IMG/VR virus record: IMGVR_UViG_3300032297_000006
Span: 1 to 26,499 of that record
Length of the DNA stretch: 26,499 nt
Reading direction: 5' to 3' (one strand)
Origin: a virus
Under the pieces are notes generated by a model. That model saw only the letters and a list, made by a program, of their open reading frames with translations, did no database searches and was not told the origin of the DNA. The position numbers and the translations under genes were made by a program. Shown in pieces: positions 1 through 9,197 of this stretch; the stretch's first letter is position 1, and every line of letters starts with the position of its first letter.

Positions 1-3000
1 AAGCCATCTTCGCCATGGTGTTATAGATACCGTTCTGCATGGTGCGCGGCATACCGGCCAACGCACTAAACAGCACAGGATCTTCCACATCAAAGGCAAT
101 GTCCTTGCCGTCCACCTTATAGGTGATGGTGTTCTCTTTCCTCGTGCCGGTTGTATTCTTCTGCCCCAGCTTGGCAAACTCCATCGTTTCTGCGGCGGTC
201 TTCATGGCGAGGTTCTTCAACCCGGCCTTCATGATCGAGTCCGCATTCATGATGATGTTGTCGAACAGATTACCCAGCGGACGCTCACCGCCCTCAAGTT
301 CCCGATTGATGGCGCTCGCTACGTTGGTGAAGCTCTCACCGATCCTTGGGGTTACAGACCGACTCGGCTCGGTAGTGGTGTCTTTTTCCATGACGCGATA
401 GAATGGCGTATAGAAGACATCCCGCAAATTCTGAGCTTGCCTTTTGCTGATAAGTCCGGTGTCAACTGCCCAATCAATAAGGGCGTTGTTAAACTTATCC
501 ATTTCAACGGCGGTCTGTTTCCAGTTGGGATGCTTCGTCTCCGCATCCTTGATGGCATCGAGGACCGCAGCGTCAGTTACATCGAGGAAACCCTTGCGGC
601 CATTCTTACGAAGATCCCGCTCACGCAAAGCTGCCAGATAAACCTGAAGTTCATTCTTCGCTTCTTTGCTTTTAATCCCCGCCTCACGCATGATCGTGAG
701 AAGGGGCTTCACATCCGTCCGACGAGATATGATCCCTGTGGCAGCATCAATCCTACCCATGCCGTGACTTAGCATCTGAGCTATGCGCCCAGAGTTGGTC
801 AACGCCATCTCCATCGCCTTACCAGCGGAGCGTCCGGTGTATCCCTTACCAGCCGCCATCTGATCAGCATTATACAAGGCAGACGCACGATTCACCGAGG
901 TCCGGGCAATAGCCGAGAAAACACTCTCGCCCTTCTTCTTGTCGAATAGGGTTGTAAGAACACGGTCAAGCAGACCAATCTTATCAGCGTCAGCAATTAC
1001 AGACTGATAGAAGTTCTTTGCCGCAGCGTTTTGAGTTGCTGGCTTACGAGAGGCAAGGCGAGCTTCGGGGGCCTGCCGTGCGGAGAACTGGTAATCAGAC
1101 TTTTTGCCATAGGTGGGGTTCTTGGCGAGAACCAAAGGCCCAACCTGAATGACTTCATCGGCAGCAACCACAGGCTCTTTTGTGGTGCGATCATAGAAAT
1201 ACTGATGCCGCCGTGGGTCCATCCCAACCTGAACCCAATCGGGATTATTAATAGCCTCATCGGCACGCGCCTTGGCTTCCTTCGCCGTGGCGGGTTCCCA
1301 TTCGCCGCGCATCACAGCAATGGTAGCCTTGTCTGTTTCGCCAGCAGCAATCTTCATCGCCGCCTTTGGAACAACACCCATCTCAACATTGGTGGCAATA
1401 GCCGTTGGCTCATAGCCAATAGGAGTTCCTGCGTAGAACCCTTTACCTTTGGCGTCATGAACCGAGACAACCCAAGTGTTCTTCTTGGAGTATGCGGGAA
1501 TATCAAGCCTCAGCCCAACCATATCGCCGCGCTCAAGGGTCTCTGAAGGAACGCCGATCTTCTCAACCTTGCGCGGATCAGTCCCCTGCAAGGCATCCAC
1601 GATCTGCTGCTGTGTCGCAGGCTCAGGAACCTTTTCGTATGGTGTTACGGGCTTACGCTCATTCACAAGGTTCTCATACTGCTCACGAGATACGGTGCCA
1701 TCCCGCACCCCACGCGCAGCTTCTTCAAGAACCGGATCTCTGTCAGTTACCTTGCGGGCAGAGAACCTTTCTTCCGGCTTTGCCGCGAACAAAGATAGCT
1801 GATCCCCAGCCTTCATCTTGGTGCTGGGAGCTTTCTCGGTCAGCTTGCCGTCAATGTAGCTCTCAATGAAGTTAGCAACGGTCTGGTCTGGAATACCAGC
1901 ATCGCTAAGAGCATTGACTATCTTCCGGTAAGCCGCCGCGATCCTGGCAAAGAACTTATCAATCAGGGACTGCGGTCGCTCAGATGTCGTAGCCCACCGA
2001 GCTACCTGATCCGCAAACCACTCATCGAATGAACCCCAATAGCTATAGAAGTTAGCGAGTTCAGATGCTGGCCTGTCGCGCAGGGAAGATGCCGCCTCGT
2101 TGACGGTAACTTTACCCATAACCAAGGGGCGCATCAGCGACACATAATTCCTTACGGAGCCGCCTTTGTTTTTCTGATACCACTTCGCGTGAGCATTCAG
2201 AATGCCGTCAACAGTTTCCTTCGGCGCTGTATTGAGGGCAACCTCTTTGAACACATGGCCGACCTCATGGCCCATTGTTTCCATCTGCATAGATGGACGC
2301 AAACCGGACTTAATCTTGATCGCATAAAACTTATTCTGCTGAGACGGATACATCGTCCCATAGTTGCCCGTCTTGATGAACCCTTCCCTAGCGCGGGAGT
2401 AAGGGCCAAACAGATTATACTTGTTGATGAAGTCATTGGCTTTCGTCGTGTCCTTATCAGACACAAAGAAAACCTTAATGTCATTCATACCAAGTAACCG
2501 AACAAGACCTTCGCCAAACCCACTTAGGTTCTTTGGCATATTTTCGGTTGATGCAAACTTACTGGTGCCAACAAAAGGTCCGTTTGGATTCTTTTTGAAT
2601 GCCTCTTCGTCGCGCTTAATTTTGCTCTGCTTTTCTTTTCTCAGAAGATCAAGTTGATCCTTTGTGAAAAGATTGCTGTCCTTGCCGTCTATATCAAAGA
2701 CAGTCCTTCTGCCCTTGTCATAGTTGACACCAACATAGACAGGCTCGCCCCTTGCATTGACCGCTTCGATCAATGCCACATTGTTGTCAGCATAAACTAC
2801 AGGAGCGCCACCTAAATCCTTGGAGAACGCCTCGTAGTCATCCATGATTTCTTTAGGCACCGCCCGCGCTGAGAATGAAGCTGCCCCAGACTTAGGGGCT
2901 TGTTGCTCAAAGGACGCGGCACGTTCAGTTGCGCTAGTCAACAACGAAGCTGGGGTTCGGAAGCCATCACCACGGAAACCAGAGCGGAGGGCAGAGAAGA

Positions 3001-6000
3001 AGTCCTTGGTGAAGTTGAAGAATCGCTGGATGGGAGCGGTAAGGCCAACGATCTTCTGCCCACGATTAGAGGCATCAAGCAAAGCGCCAAACGCATAAGC
3101 CTGAGCTTCCTTGGCGCTAATCTTATTGTCCCCAACGCCACTCTTGAGGCTCTGCCAGTAAGTCACGTTAGACCCTGGCGGCTTCATGATCTGAAGACGG
3201 CGCTTAATAGACGGCTCTAGCTCGTCTATCGTCATGTCGTCTTTGAAGTGCTTGTCAATTTGCTTCGCAAAAGACTGATCATACGCAGCGAAGTAATCCT
3301 GTAGGACATGGAACGCTTCATGAGCGCCAGTTTCCCGCAGAATGGGCAGCATATCTTCAGCAAGAGAGATATTAACAAACCCAGGAAGGCTCTCTGTCGG
3401 AGGCTCAATAAGACCCTGCGCCCGATCACCGACCTTGGCCCCGCTTGCACGAGCGGCTTCAGCCTGCGCTTCGGTAATCACAATGTCCTCAAGGAAGCGG
3501 AACTGATAGTTGGCTCCCTTTGGCATCGTCTTGAGAAGCGCCTCATGGATCATGAACGCTTCATAGATTTGGTTTGCGTTGAACTTTTTGTTCTTCAGCG
3601 CAGCTTCAAGCGCATTCGCAAGAAGCCTGCCGGTCTTTCCTTTGGCGCGAAGATCATCCAAGAACTTCTTAACAATCGCCTGGGCCTTCTCTAGGTTCGG
3701 CGGCTCTTGTTCTTCCTTGGCTTCTGCCTGAGTTTCTGTGTCAGCTTTCTCGCCAACACTCCGGGCAGAGAACGCGATGCGGCGAGCTTCATCTTCACGC
3801 TCAATGTCTTCGAGGGTTCGAGGCTGCGCTTCGGCTTCAAAGCCAAGTGCGCGAGCTATGTCCTCGTCTGAATCTTGCAGAGACACGCCCGCAATAGACA
3901 TTTCGCGGTCAAGCTGACGGGCAGCTTCAGAAAGCTCCTGCCCCCGAATGTCTTCCGTTGGGCCGTAATTTACAGCGCGGCCAGACAACTCTTCGTTGAT
4001 TGCATCAAGAAGCTCCGCGTCCGTTGGGATGTCTATGAAGTATCCCTCGCCCGCCAAAAGCTCCGCCGCTTGGTCTAATTGCAGACCACCAGCCCAAGCT
4101 GGCTTCCCACCCTTGGTCGTTACAGTCCGTCTGGCCTTATTGATAAGGCCAGGGCGATTCCTCACATTGCCGCCAAGCGATTGAAGAACCTCGCCGCCCG
4201 TATCGCGCAAGCCGCCAGCCTTCACGATCCGCTGAACCAAGCTAACCTGACCTTTTGCTTGGGTTCTGCCCCTCCTCATCGAGGAAAGAAGCTCTTTGAT
4301 GTTCTGCGGCAAGGGTGCGGTTGCTGGCATCTCTGGCGCAGCGCCAACCTGTTCGCCCAAACGCCAATCCGGCCTGAACTCTTCTTGCGTCTCGGGGATT
4401 TGCGAAGTCCGGTCAGTAACCCTGCGCGGCGTGAGGGACTGACCCCTGGGATCTACACCAGCCCCACGCTTGCCAGCCACCTGTTCTGGGCCAACGCGCG
4501 CAGCGATTGATTCCTGCGTTGACCTTGCGGTTTCCCGCATCGGGAAACTGTAGATCTTATCCGGGTTTGTCTCTACCGGAACTTCCTGAACGACACCATT
4601 AACTTCACGATTAACGGTGGCAAAAACAGTCCCTTCAGGCGTTACCCCGGTGATCGCAATAATACCCTCGCCGCCAACCAACCGATTGTTCTTGTCGAAC
4701 TGCGGGTTCAGAACCATTCTCGGACGCCCGGCTTCTGGGGCGCCAGCGCGGAGATCGGTAACTGATGGGCCAGCCCGGCCAGCCCTTTGCTGCGCTACAT
4801 CGAATGCTTCTTGGGCAGAGAGATTGAGGTTTTCCCGCTGAGTAATACCCCTTTGAGACTCGGGGATTTCAGACCTTAGATCAGCGATATTGCGCTGCTC
4901 ATCGGCAATCTTCTGACGAAGATCAGCAAGCGAATCGCGTAAACCCTCGACCTCAACAGCATCAACCACACGCCTATTTTGCGCTGTCAAAAGCTCCCTG
5001 CGAGTGTCCGCAAAGTCTTCCTCAAACCTAGCTAGGCGCCTTTCAGCCGACCGTATTTCAGCAATAGGCCCAAGGGCTTCTTCATCTGGGCGAATGCCAG
5101 TTTGCCGCTGCAATTCAGCAAGGCGGAATGCTTCTTCCGTCTCGGGGCTGAAAGCAAGCTCGTTTCGGATCAAGGATTCCTGTTGTTGCTGGAAACCCTG
5201 CTGAACCCTCTCCTGTTCGTCTTGAAGCTTAACCTGAGCATACCGCAGTCGGGTATCAAAGTCTCCGCGAGCATCCTCGGTGCCACCGCCAACAAACCTT
5301 AGCTCAGGGAACCTCTCTTCAAGGCTGACAAGATAGTTCTCAGCCTGCGTACGGGTAAGCATCCCACCAGGGAAGTCCACGGTGGCGCGTTCCCGTGGCA
5401 GAGCCAAAGGAGCCTCGGGTTCAGCGGGGCGATTAGCGACAATATCCCCAATAGCCGAGCGAAGCTCTTCATTTTCACCGCGCTCTGGGGGAATTGGGCT
5501 GCGTCTGATATTGCCAGCCGCGCCCATGGCGCCGCCGCCCAGGATTTCAGCCGCTACTTCAACAGGGTCAATCTTCCCTTCAGTCGCAAGCTGGGCAGCA
5601 GCTTCACCAACACCACCGCCGCCTCCTTCAATAGCAGCAGCGCCGCCAACACGACCCACAGCACCGCGAGTAACAAGGCGACCAGCCCCATACCCAGCCA
5701 ACGCATCAACCGACGAAATAATGCTTGCACGAGTGAGGGCATCATCGCGCATCTTCTGCTTGAGTTCTGGGTTGTCATTAACTGCCCGAATAAGTTGGGC
5801 TAGTTCCTCTGGCTTGCCAGGATCAACACCCTGATCTTGCGCCGCCTTGAGGAGAGAGTCCCCCATGGACGTTGCAAATTCCGTGGGGAAGTTCAAAGCC
5901 CCGGCCAGCGCGCCAATAAGCTGACGAAGAACAGGAACCGGAGTTACGTTAGCAAGAATGCCAACAGGTGCAGCCAGGGGGTTTGCGCCAAAGCTTTCAC

Positions 6001-6469
6001 CAGCAATATCGCCAAGCGCGCTTGATGATTGAGCAAGACGACCAGCGGCACCAGCGACACTTTCTGTCTTTGCTGCCTCTTCAAATGCGCGTTGAGACGC
6101 TTCAGTCCGTGGGATTTCCTGAAGCCTTCTCAGACGCGCGGCAATATCCTTCGCGGCATCTTCTGGGCTTAGGCCATAGAACGAATCTGGGGATCTGGCT
6201 CGAAGCGCGCCAATCCCAAGCATGAGGTTTTGATACCCGCGCTCACCAACATCCAAAATGTTCCGCTCTAAAAAGGAGCGATTTAAGGATTCAGCCGTTG
6301 GTTGCGGCGCCCTTTGAGGCACATCAGGCCCCATAGGTTCGTCTGATACCTGTCTTGAATTACGGATCTGAGGGAGAATATCGCGCTCAATAGCTTGCGT
6401 GATCTGCTCACGCGACATCGAGTCGTCAAAGTTAATTAGACCAACGCCCTCGACATTAATTAAAGGCAT
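1..6469 (-). CDS. Giant polyvalent virion protein with two HExxH zincin-like domains (3' end outside window)
   Basis: The frame starts at ATG 6469 and stays open to the left edge (2156 codons, C-terminus missing); I translated it line by line and found no stop. By residue: N-terminus MPLINVEGVG; hydrophobic Gly-rich stretches about 155-200 and 250-300; coiled coil rich in Gln/Glu/Arg about 395-535; beta-rich segment about 583-643; HEAFH at 1050-1054 with E1121 in EAQAYAF; HEVGH at 1401-1405 with E1483 in FDEWFAD; a conserved domain with HQYFYDR and VGPLVLAK about 1640-1790; and an LPD38-like region (FYTPFYRV, YKVDGKDIAFDVEDP) about 1850-2156. FSAR occurs at 900, 1199, 1569 and 1795. Giant multidomain proteins of this kind are usually virion-borne and injected with the genome. 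The HExxH plus downstream Glu pattern indicates zinc metallopeptidase folds; activity and substrates are unknown. It is the last gene visible in the operon, 12 nt after the preceding stop. Confidence 0.93.
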   Translation of the reverse strand, partial: MPLINVEGVGLINFDDSMSREQITQAIERDILPQIRNSRQVSDEPMGPDVPQRAPQPTAESLNRSFLERNILDVGERGYQNLMLGIGALRARSPDSFYGLSPEDAAKDIAARLRRLQEIPRTEASQRAFEEAAKTESVAGAAGRLAQSSSALGDIAGESFGANPLAAPVGILANVTPVPVLRQLIGALAGALNFPTEFATSMGDSLLKAAQDQGVDPGKPEELAQLIRAVNDNPELKQKMRDDALTRASIISSVDALAGYGAGRLVTRGAVGRVGGAAAIEGGGGGVGEAAAQLATEGKIDPVEVAAEILGGGAMGAAGNIRRSPIPPERGENEELRSAIGDIVANRPAEPEAPLALPRERATVDFPGGMLTRTQAENYLVSLEERFPELRFVGGGTEDARGDFDTRLRYAQVKLQDEQERVQQGFQQQQESLIRNELAFSPETEEAFRLAELQRQTGIRPDEEALGPIAEIRSAERRLARFEEDFADTRRELLTAQNRRVVDAVEVEGLRDSLADLRQKIADEQRNIADLRSEIPESQRGITQRENLNLSAQEAFDVAQQRAGRAGPSVTDLRAGAPEAGRPRMVLNPQFDKNNRLVGGEGIIAITGVTPEGTVFATVNREVNGVVQEVPVETNPDKIYSFPMRETARSTQESIAARVGPEQVAGKRGAGVDPRGQSLTPRRVTDRTSQIPETQEEFRPDWRLGEQVGAAPEMPATAPLPQNIKELLSSMRRGRTQAKGQVSLVQRIVKAGGLRDTGGEVLQSLGGNVRNRPGLINKARRTVTTKGGKPAWAGGLQLDQAAELLAGEGYFIDIPTDAELLDAINEELSGRAVNYGPTEDIRGQELSEAARQLDREMSIAGVSLQDSDEDIARALGFEAEAQPRTLEDIEREDEARRIAFSARSVGEKADTETQAEAKEEQEPPNLEKAQAIVKKFLDDLRAKGKTGRLLANALEAALKNKKFNANQIYEAFMIHEALLKTMPKGANYQFRFLEDIVITEAQAEAARASGAKVGDRAQGLIEPPTESLPGFVNISLAEDMLPILRETGAHEAFHVLQDYFAAYDQSFAKQIDKHFKDDMTIDELEPSIKRRLQIMKPPGSNVTYWQSLKSGVGDNKISAKEAQAYAFGALLDASNRGQKIVGLTAPIQRFFNFTKDFFSALRSGFRGDGFRTPASLLTSATERAASFEQQAPKSGAASFSARAVPKEIMDDYEAFSKDLGGAPVVYADNNVALIEAVNARGEPVYVGVNYDKGRRTVFDIDGKDSNLFTKDQLDLLRKEKQSKIKRDEEAFKKNPNGPFVGTSKFASTENMPKNLSGFGEGLVRLLGMNDIKVFFVSDKDTTKANDFINKYNLFGPYSRAREGFIKTGNYGTMYPSQQNKFYAIKIKSGLRPSMQMETMGHEVGHVFKEVALNTAPKETVDGILNAHAKWYQKNKGGSVRNYVSLMRPLVMGKVTVNEAASSLRDRPASELANFYSYWGSFDEWFADQVARWATTSERPQSLIDKFFARIAAAYRKIVNALSDAGIPDQTVANFIESYIDGKLTEKAPSTKMKAGDQLSLFAAKPEERFSARKVTDRDPVLEEAARGVRDGTVSREQYENLVNERKPVTPYEKVPEPATQQQIVDALQGTDPRKVEKIGVPSETLERGDMVGLRLDIPAYSKKNTWVVSVHDAKGKGFYAGTPIGYEPTAIATNVEMGVVPKAAMKIAAGETDKATIAVMRGEWEPATAKEAKARADEAINNPDWVQVGMDPRRHQYFYDRTTKEPVVAADEVIQVGPLVLAKNPTYGKKSDYQFSARQAPEARLASRKPATQNAAAKNFYQSVIADADKIGLLDRVLTTLFDKKKGESVFSAIARTSVNRASALYNADQMAAGKGYTGRSAGKAMEMALTNSGRIAQMLSHGMGRIDAATGIISRRTDVKPLLTIMREAGIKSKEAKNELQVYLAALRERDLRKNGRKGFLDVTDAAVLDAIKDAETKHPNWKQTAVEMDKFNNALIDWAVDTGLISKRQAQNLRDVFYTPFYRVMEKDTTTEPSRSVTPRIGESFTNVASAINRELEGGERPLGNLFDNIIMNADSIMKAGLKNLAMKTAAETMEFAKLGQKNTTGTRKENTITYKVDGKDIAFDVEDPVLFSALAGMPRTMQNGIYNTMAKMA

Positions 6470-6481
6470 ATTGCTGCCCCC

Positions 6482-7801
6482 CTATTGATTCCACTGCATT
6501 CCCGATGAAGAGCTATAGGTACCAGCGACAGGGCCGCTTCCACCGGATTGTGAAGTAGATCCACCACGGGGAGTCCTGCCTGTTTCGTTTAGCTGCCTAA
6601 GCTGCGTGAGACGCCGCTGGCCTTCCTCGATTTGCCTCGTCAGCGCATCCCGCTGCGCTTTGTAGGTATCGAAGGCAGGATTGCGCCTAGGGGTTCCGAA
6701 ACCATAATAAGTGGGAATTTCTTCTCTTGGCGCAGGGCCAAGCTCATTAAGCTGCTTGTTTAGGTCGTTTAGGTAGCTCCGTGTGGCAGAAATTTCACCA
6801 GAAATACCAGCAACATCCAGCCTTGGTTCATTCCTGCGGATGCGAAGCATATCTTCCACCGCAGCGCGCCGCTCTGGAGACATGTCGTTCCATTCTTCGG
6901 CAGTGTAATATCCCTGTTGTTGAAGGCGCTCACGATCTCTTTGAGAGGCATTGGCAGCGCGCCTATCCTCAAGCTCCAAAGCTCGCCTACTTATTTCTTC
7001 CTGCGCCCTAATCGTCCGATCAGTATTAGCGGCCTGACCGGCAAGCTGTGCGCGCAGTCTGTTATTCGCACCAATCTCGGCGGTTAGGTTGCGATGCTCC
7101 GCAGCACTAATCTGCCCCACCATATACTGACGGGTGATTTCTTGCTTCGCCAGATCCATCTCATCCCGCAGACCCTGACGCTGTTCAGCGCGTATTTGAC
7201 CGGCTTGCTGTGTGTAGGACTGAACCGCAGGGGCGGCACCCTCACCAACTGCCCCAAGGAAGCTTGGGTTCTTACTCGCGGCCATGCGAAGGCCAGCTTC
7301 AACCAACGCAAGGTTGATAGCCTCGTTCTTTCGGGCAGCAGGATCAATCCGCTCTTTCTGCATCCGCTCACGCAGACCGCCCATCATATCTGGGAACAGA
7401 CCGGCATTGCGCTGATAGACTTCAGCCAAGGTCGGAACGCGATCCCCGGGGGCATAAGACGCGGCAGGATCAGCCTGAACCACATCGCCTTCAGCCATGC
7501 GAACAATACCGCCGCTACGGAACTGCTGGGCTTCTTCGGCAGCTTGTTCTTCTGCCTCGTAGCCAGGGGTGCGTAGAGAACGAATGCCCTGCTCGTCCGC
7601 GTATGTCTGAGGAGGTGCAGCCAGATCCTCGGCAACGGTAGTTTCTGGCTCTTGCTGCTGCTGCGCTCGCATATCCTTGCGGCGGCGAATCTCAGATAGA
7701 ACCAAGTATGAAGGCGCAGAGCTATCAGGCGCCTGCATCAACTGCATAAGCTGATCGTCTGATGCGTTCTTGAGGGCGTCTTGGATCTTGAGGAGGTTCA
7801 T
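6482..7801 (-). CDS. Probable internal virion protein (439 aa)
   Basis: The start is ATG, 12 nt after the previous stop. The N-terminal 45 residues (QLMQLMQAPDSSAPSYLVLSEIRRRK) resemble a short domain I have seen in many environmental phage structural proteins, where residues near ASDDQLMQLM and YLVLSEI are conserved. SGGIVRMAEGD follows near residue 95. The centre and C-terminal half are long, charged and helical (Arg/Gln/Glu/Ala rich), consistent with coiled coils, and the tail is Ser/Gly-rich. No enzymatic motif or membrane segment is visible. Its place between another Gln-rich virion protein and the giant polyvalent protein matches the position of T7 gp15, an internal core protein. That role is inferred from order and composition only. 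Confidence 0.85.
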   Translation of the reverse strand: MNLLKIQDALKNASDDQLMQLMQAPDSSAPSYLVLSEIRRRKDMRAQQQQEPETTVAEDLAAPPQTYADEQGIRSLRTPGYEAEEQAAEEAQQFRSGGIVRMAEGDVVQADPAASYAPGDRVPTLAEVYQRNAGLFPDMMGGLRERMQKERIDPAARKNEAINLALVEAGLRMAASKNPSFLGAVGEGAAPAVQSYTQQAGQIRAEQRQGLRDEMDLAKQEITRQYMVGQISAAEHRNLTAEIGANNRLRAQLAGQAANTDRTIRAQEEISRRALELEDRRAANASQRDRERLQQQGYYTAEEWNDMSPERRAAVEDMLRIRRNEPRLDVAGISGEISATRSYLNDLNKQLNELGPAPREEIPTYYGFGTPRRNPAFDTYKAQRDALTRQIEEGQRRLTQLRQLNETGRTPRGGSTSQSGGSGPVAGTYSSSSGMQWNQ

Positions 7802-7813
7802 GTCTAAATCCTA

Positions 7814-8782
7814 TCAGCGCATCAAGCCAAGACCAGCGATGCCAAGCCCAGCAAACTGGGCAAACGGATTCGGGTTTGAGTATTGGTTTTGCACGGTGGA
7901 TGGCTGAACTGGGATACCGCGCAAAATGCTCGACAAGAAATTAAGCTGCTGCTTGTCGAAATCACGCTGGTTCAAGAAGTCCTGATACCCAATATCAAGA
8001 CCCTTCTGCTCCTGACCCTGCTGCACACCACCCTGCTGCTGCAGCGCCTGAGCCTGTTGCAGGGTAAGACCCTGACGCATGGCACCAAGCTGCCCCAAGC
8101 CAGTGCCAGCCTGTAACCCAAGGCCCGCGCCAGCTAGACCGTATTGCTGACCAGCGAGGCGCTGCTGTTCGGTCTGAGCCTGAGCGGTCATAGAAGCTGT
8201 ACGATCCCGCTCAAACTGCCCCTGTGCGCTTTCATAAGCTTTCTGCTGGCCCATGGCTTCAATGTCAGCAAGGCGATTCTGCAACCCACGTTGCGCCACA
8301 CCTTCCTGAATCGCCTGACGGTAGCCACCAAACGCACCAGACTTGATCGCCTGTGTCTCGCGGGAAGGGCGACCCTCATCATAGTTACGGATCTCAGCCT
8401 GTCGCTGACGCTCAATCACATTCTGCGTGTAGGGCGACATATACTGAGCCGCCTGCTCTTGCCCGAATGCTGTTTGCTGAATAGGGGTTGATGCGTAGTT
8501 ACTAGCCTGGAAGCCGCGCTGCGCTGCGGCACCCAAAATTCCAGTGCCAGCAGCAAGCTCAGGATTGCCCTGGGCAGCTAGATTACGGGTGATGTTAAAC
8601 CCAGCCTGAGTATCGGGTGTAAAGCCAGCCAACCTCTGATCCTGATAGCCAACATAAGGCTGATTGCTCTCAGCCTCAGCGCGACCCATCATCCGCTCGA
8701 AATATGGCCGAGCGTACTCAGGAAGGTTCGAGGTATAGGTTGTGCTTTGGGTAGGCCCGCCGCCGCCAGAACCGCCGCCCAT
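7814..8782 (-). CDS. Probable internal virion protein, Gln/Ala/Gly-rich (322 aa)
   Basis: I chose ATG at 8782, giving MGGGSGGGGPTQSTTYTSNL. An in-frame TTG six codons upstream overlaps the previous gene, and AAGGA sits about 8 nt before the ATG. The first ~60 residues (LPEYARPYFERMMGRAEAES, then GYQDQRLAGFTPDTQ) match a recurrent pattern in podovirus-like environmental phages. The rest is Gln/Ala/Gly-rich with repeated short amphipathic segments and no hydrolase motif. The last 20 residues (FAGLGIAGLGLM) are hydrophobic and could insert in a membrane. Low-complexity, membrane-active proteins are typical of the small core protein T7 gp14, and this gene holds the equivalent position after a GNAT-like gene. 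The function is an inference. Confidence 0.85.
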   Translation of the reverse strand: MGGGSGGGGPTQSTTYTSNLPEYARPYFERMMGRAEAESNQPYVGYQDQRLAGFTPDTQAGFNITRNLAAQGNPELAAGTGILGAAAQRGFQASNYASTPIQQTAFGQEQAAQYMSPYTQNVIERQRQAEIRNYDEGRPSRETQAIKSGAFGGYRQAIQEGVAQRGLQNRLADIEAMGQQKAYESAQGQFERDRTASMTAQAQTEQQRLAGQQYGLAGAGLGLQAGTGLGQLGAMRQGLTLQQAQALQQQGGVQQGQEQKGLDIGYQDFLNQRDFDKQQLNFLSSILRGIPVQPSTVQNQYSNPNPFAQFAGLGIAGLGLMR

Positions 8783-8783
8783 C

Positions 8784-9197
8784 TTACAGTTCCTTCTCAA
8801 ACATGATCAGGTTCTCTTTCACCCCGTAAGGCTCCAGCATTTTAATCCAACCTTTTCTACCATAGCCCTCAATCCCTGTGCATTCATTATCTTCTGCCCA
8901 GCGAATAAGAACACCCATCATTTCATCTCTCCATTCCCGGAGCCTTTTACCTCCGGTGAACCAAGAGGTGAGAAGGCGCCTGGAGGGGTAGTCCGTGACC
9001 GTAGTTACCTGACAACCAAGGATCTCATTCTGGTCATCAAAGGCAATCCACAACTGCATCCTACCTTGTTGCACTGCAACATAAACATCGTACAACATAT
9101 ACCTGCCATTTGTAACCTTTACAGCAGGTAATAGGTATTCCTTAACCTTATCCCACACATCATTGACATGATCTATGGGAACCAAACTCACATTCAC
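8784..9197 (-). CDS. GNAT-like acyltransferase-fold protein (137 aa)
   Basis: This is a small single-domain protein. A central beta segment (QLWIAFDDQNEILGCQVTTV) is followed by a helix (EWRDEMMGVLIRWAEDN) and a terminal strand-helix-strand with GYGRKGWIKMLEPYGVKE. That layout is typical of the C-terminal half of GNAT N-acetyltransferases, where the GR-x-GW-x-x-x-L-x-x-x-G stretch packs near the cofactor. The canonical Q/RxxGxG/A acetyl-CoA loop is not clear, so catalytic activity is doubtful. ATGA overlap with the upstream 424-residue gene implies coupling. T7 gene 13 has a comparable fold and lies just upstream of the internal core genes 14-16; the same order is seen here. An assembly role for the core is therefore as plausible as acetylation. 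Confidence 0.8.
   Translation of the reverse strand: MNVSLVPIDHVNDVWDKVKEYLLPAVKVTNGRYMLYDVYVAVQQGRMQLWIAFDDQNEILGCQVTTVTDYPSRRLLTSWFTGGKRLREWRDEMMGVLIRWAEDNECTGIEGYGRKGWIKMLEPYGVKENLIMFEKEL

Noticed and set aside
1-2000. Assigning the PLxRFG name to the giant protein
   Set aside because: No clear PLxRFG sequence was found in the visible part; the missing C-terminus could hold it, so the name is not used.
5382-5834. Plus-strand Ala/Pro/Ser-rich frames opposite the giant gene
   Set aside because: The giant frame on the minus strand is continuous with coherent domains; these are mirror frames with low-complexity translations.
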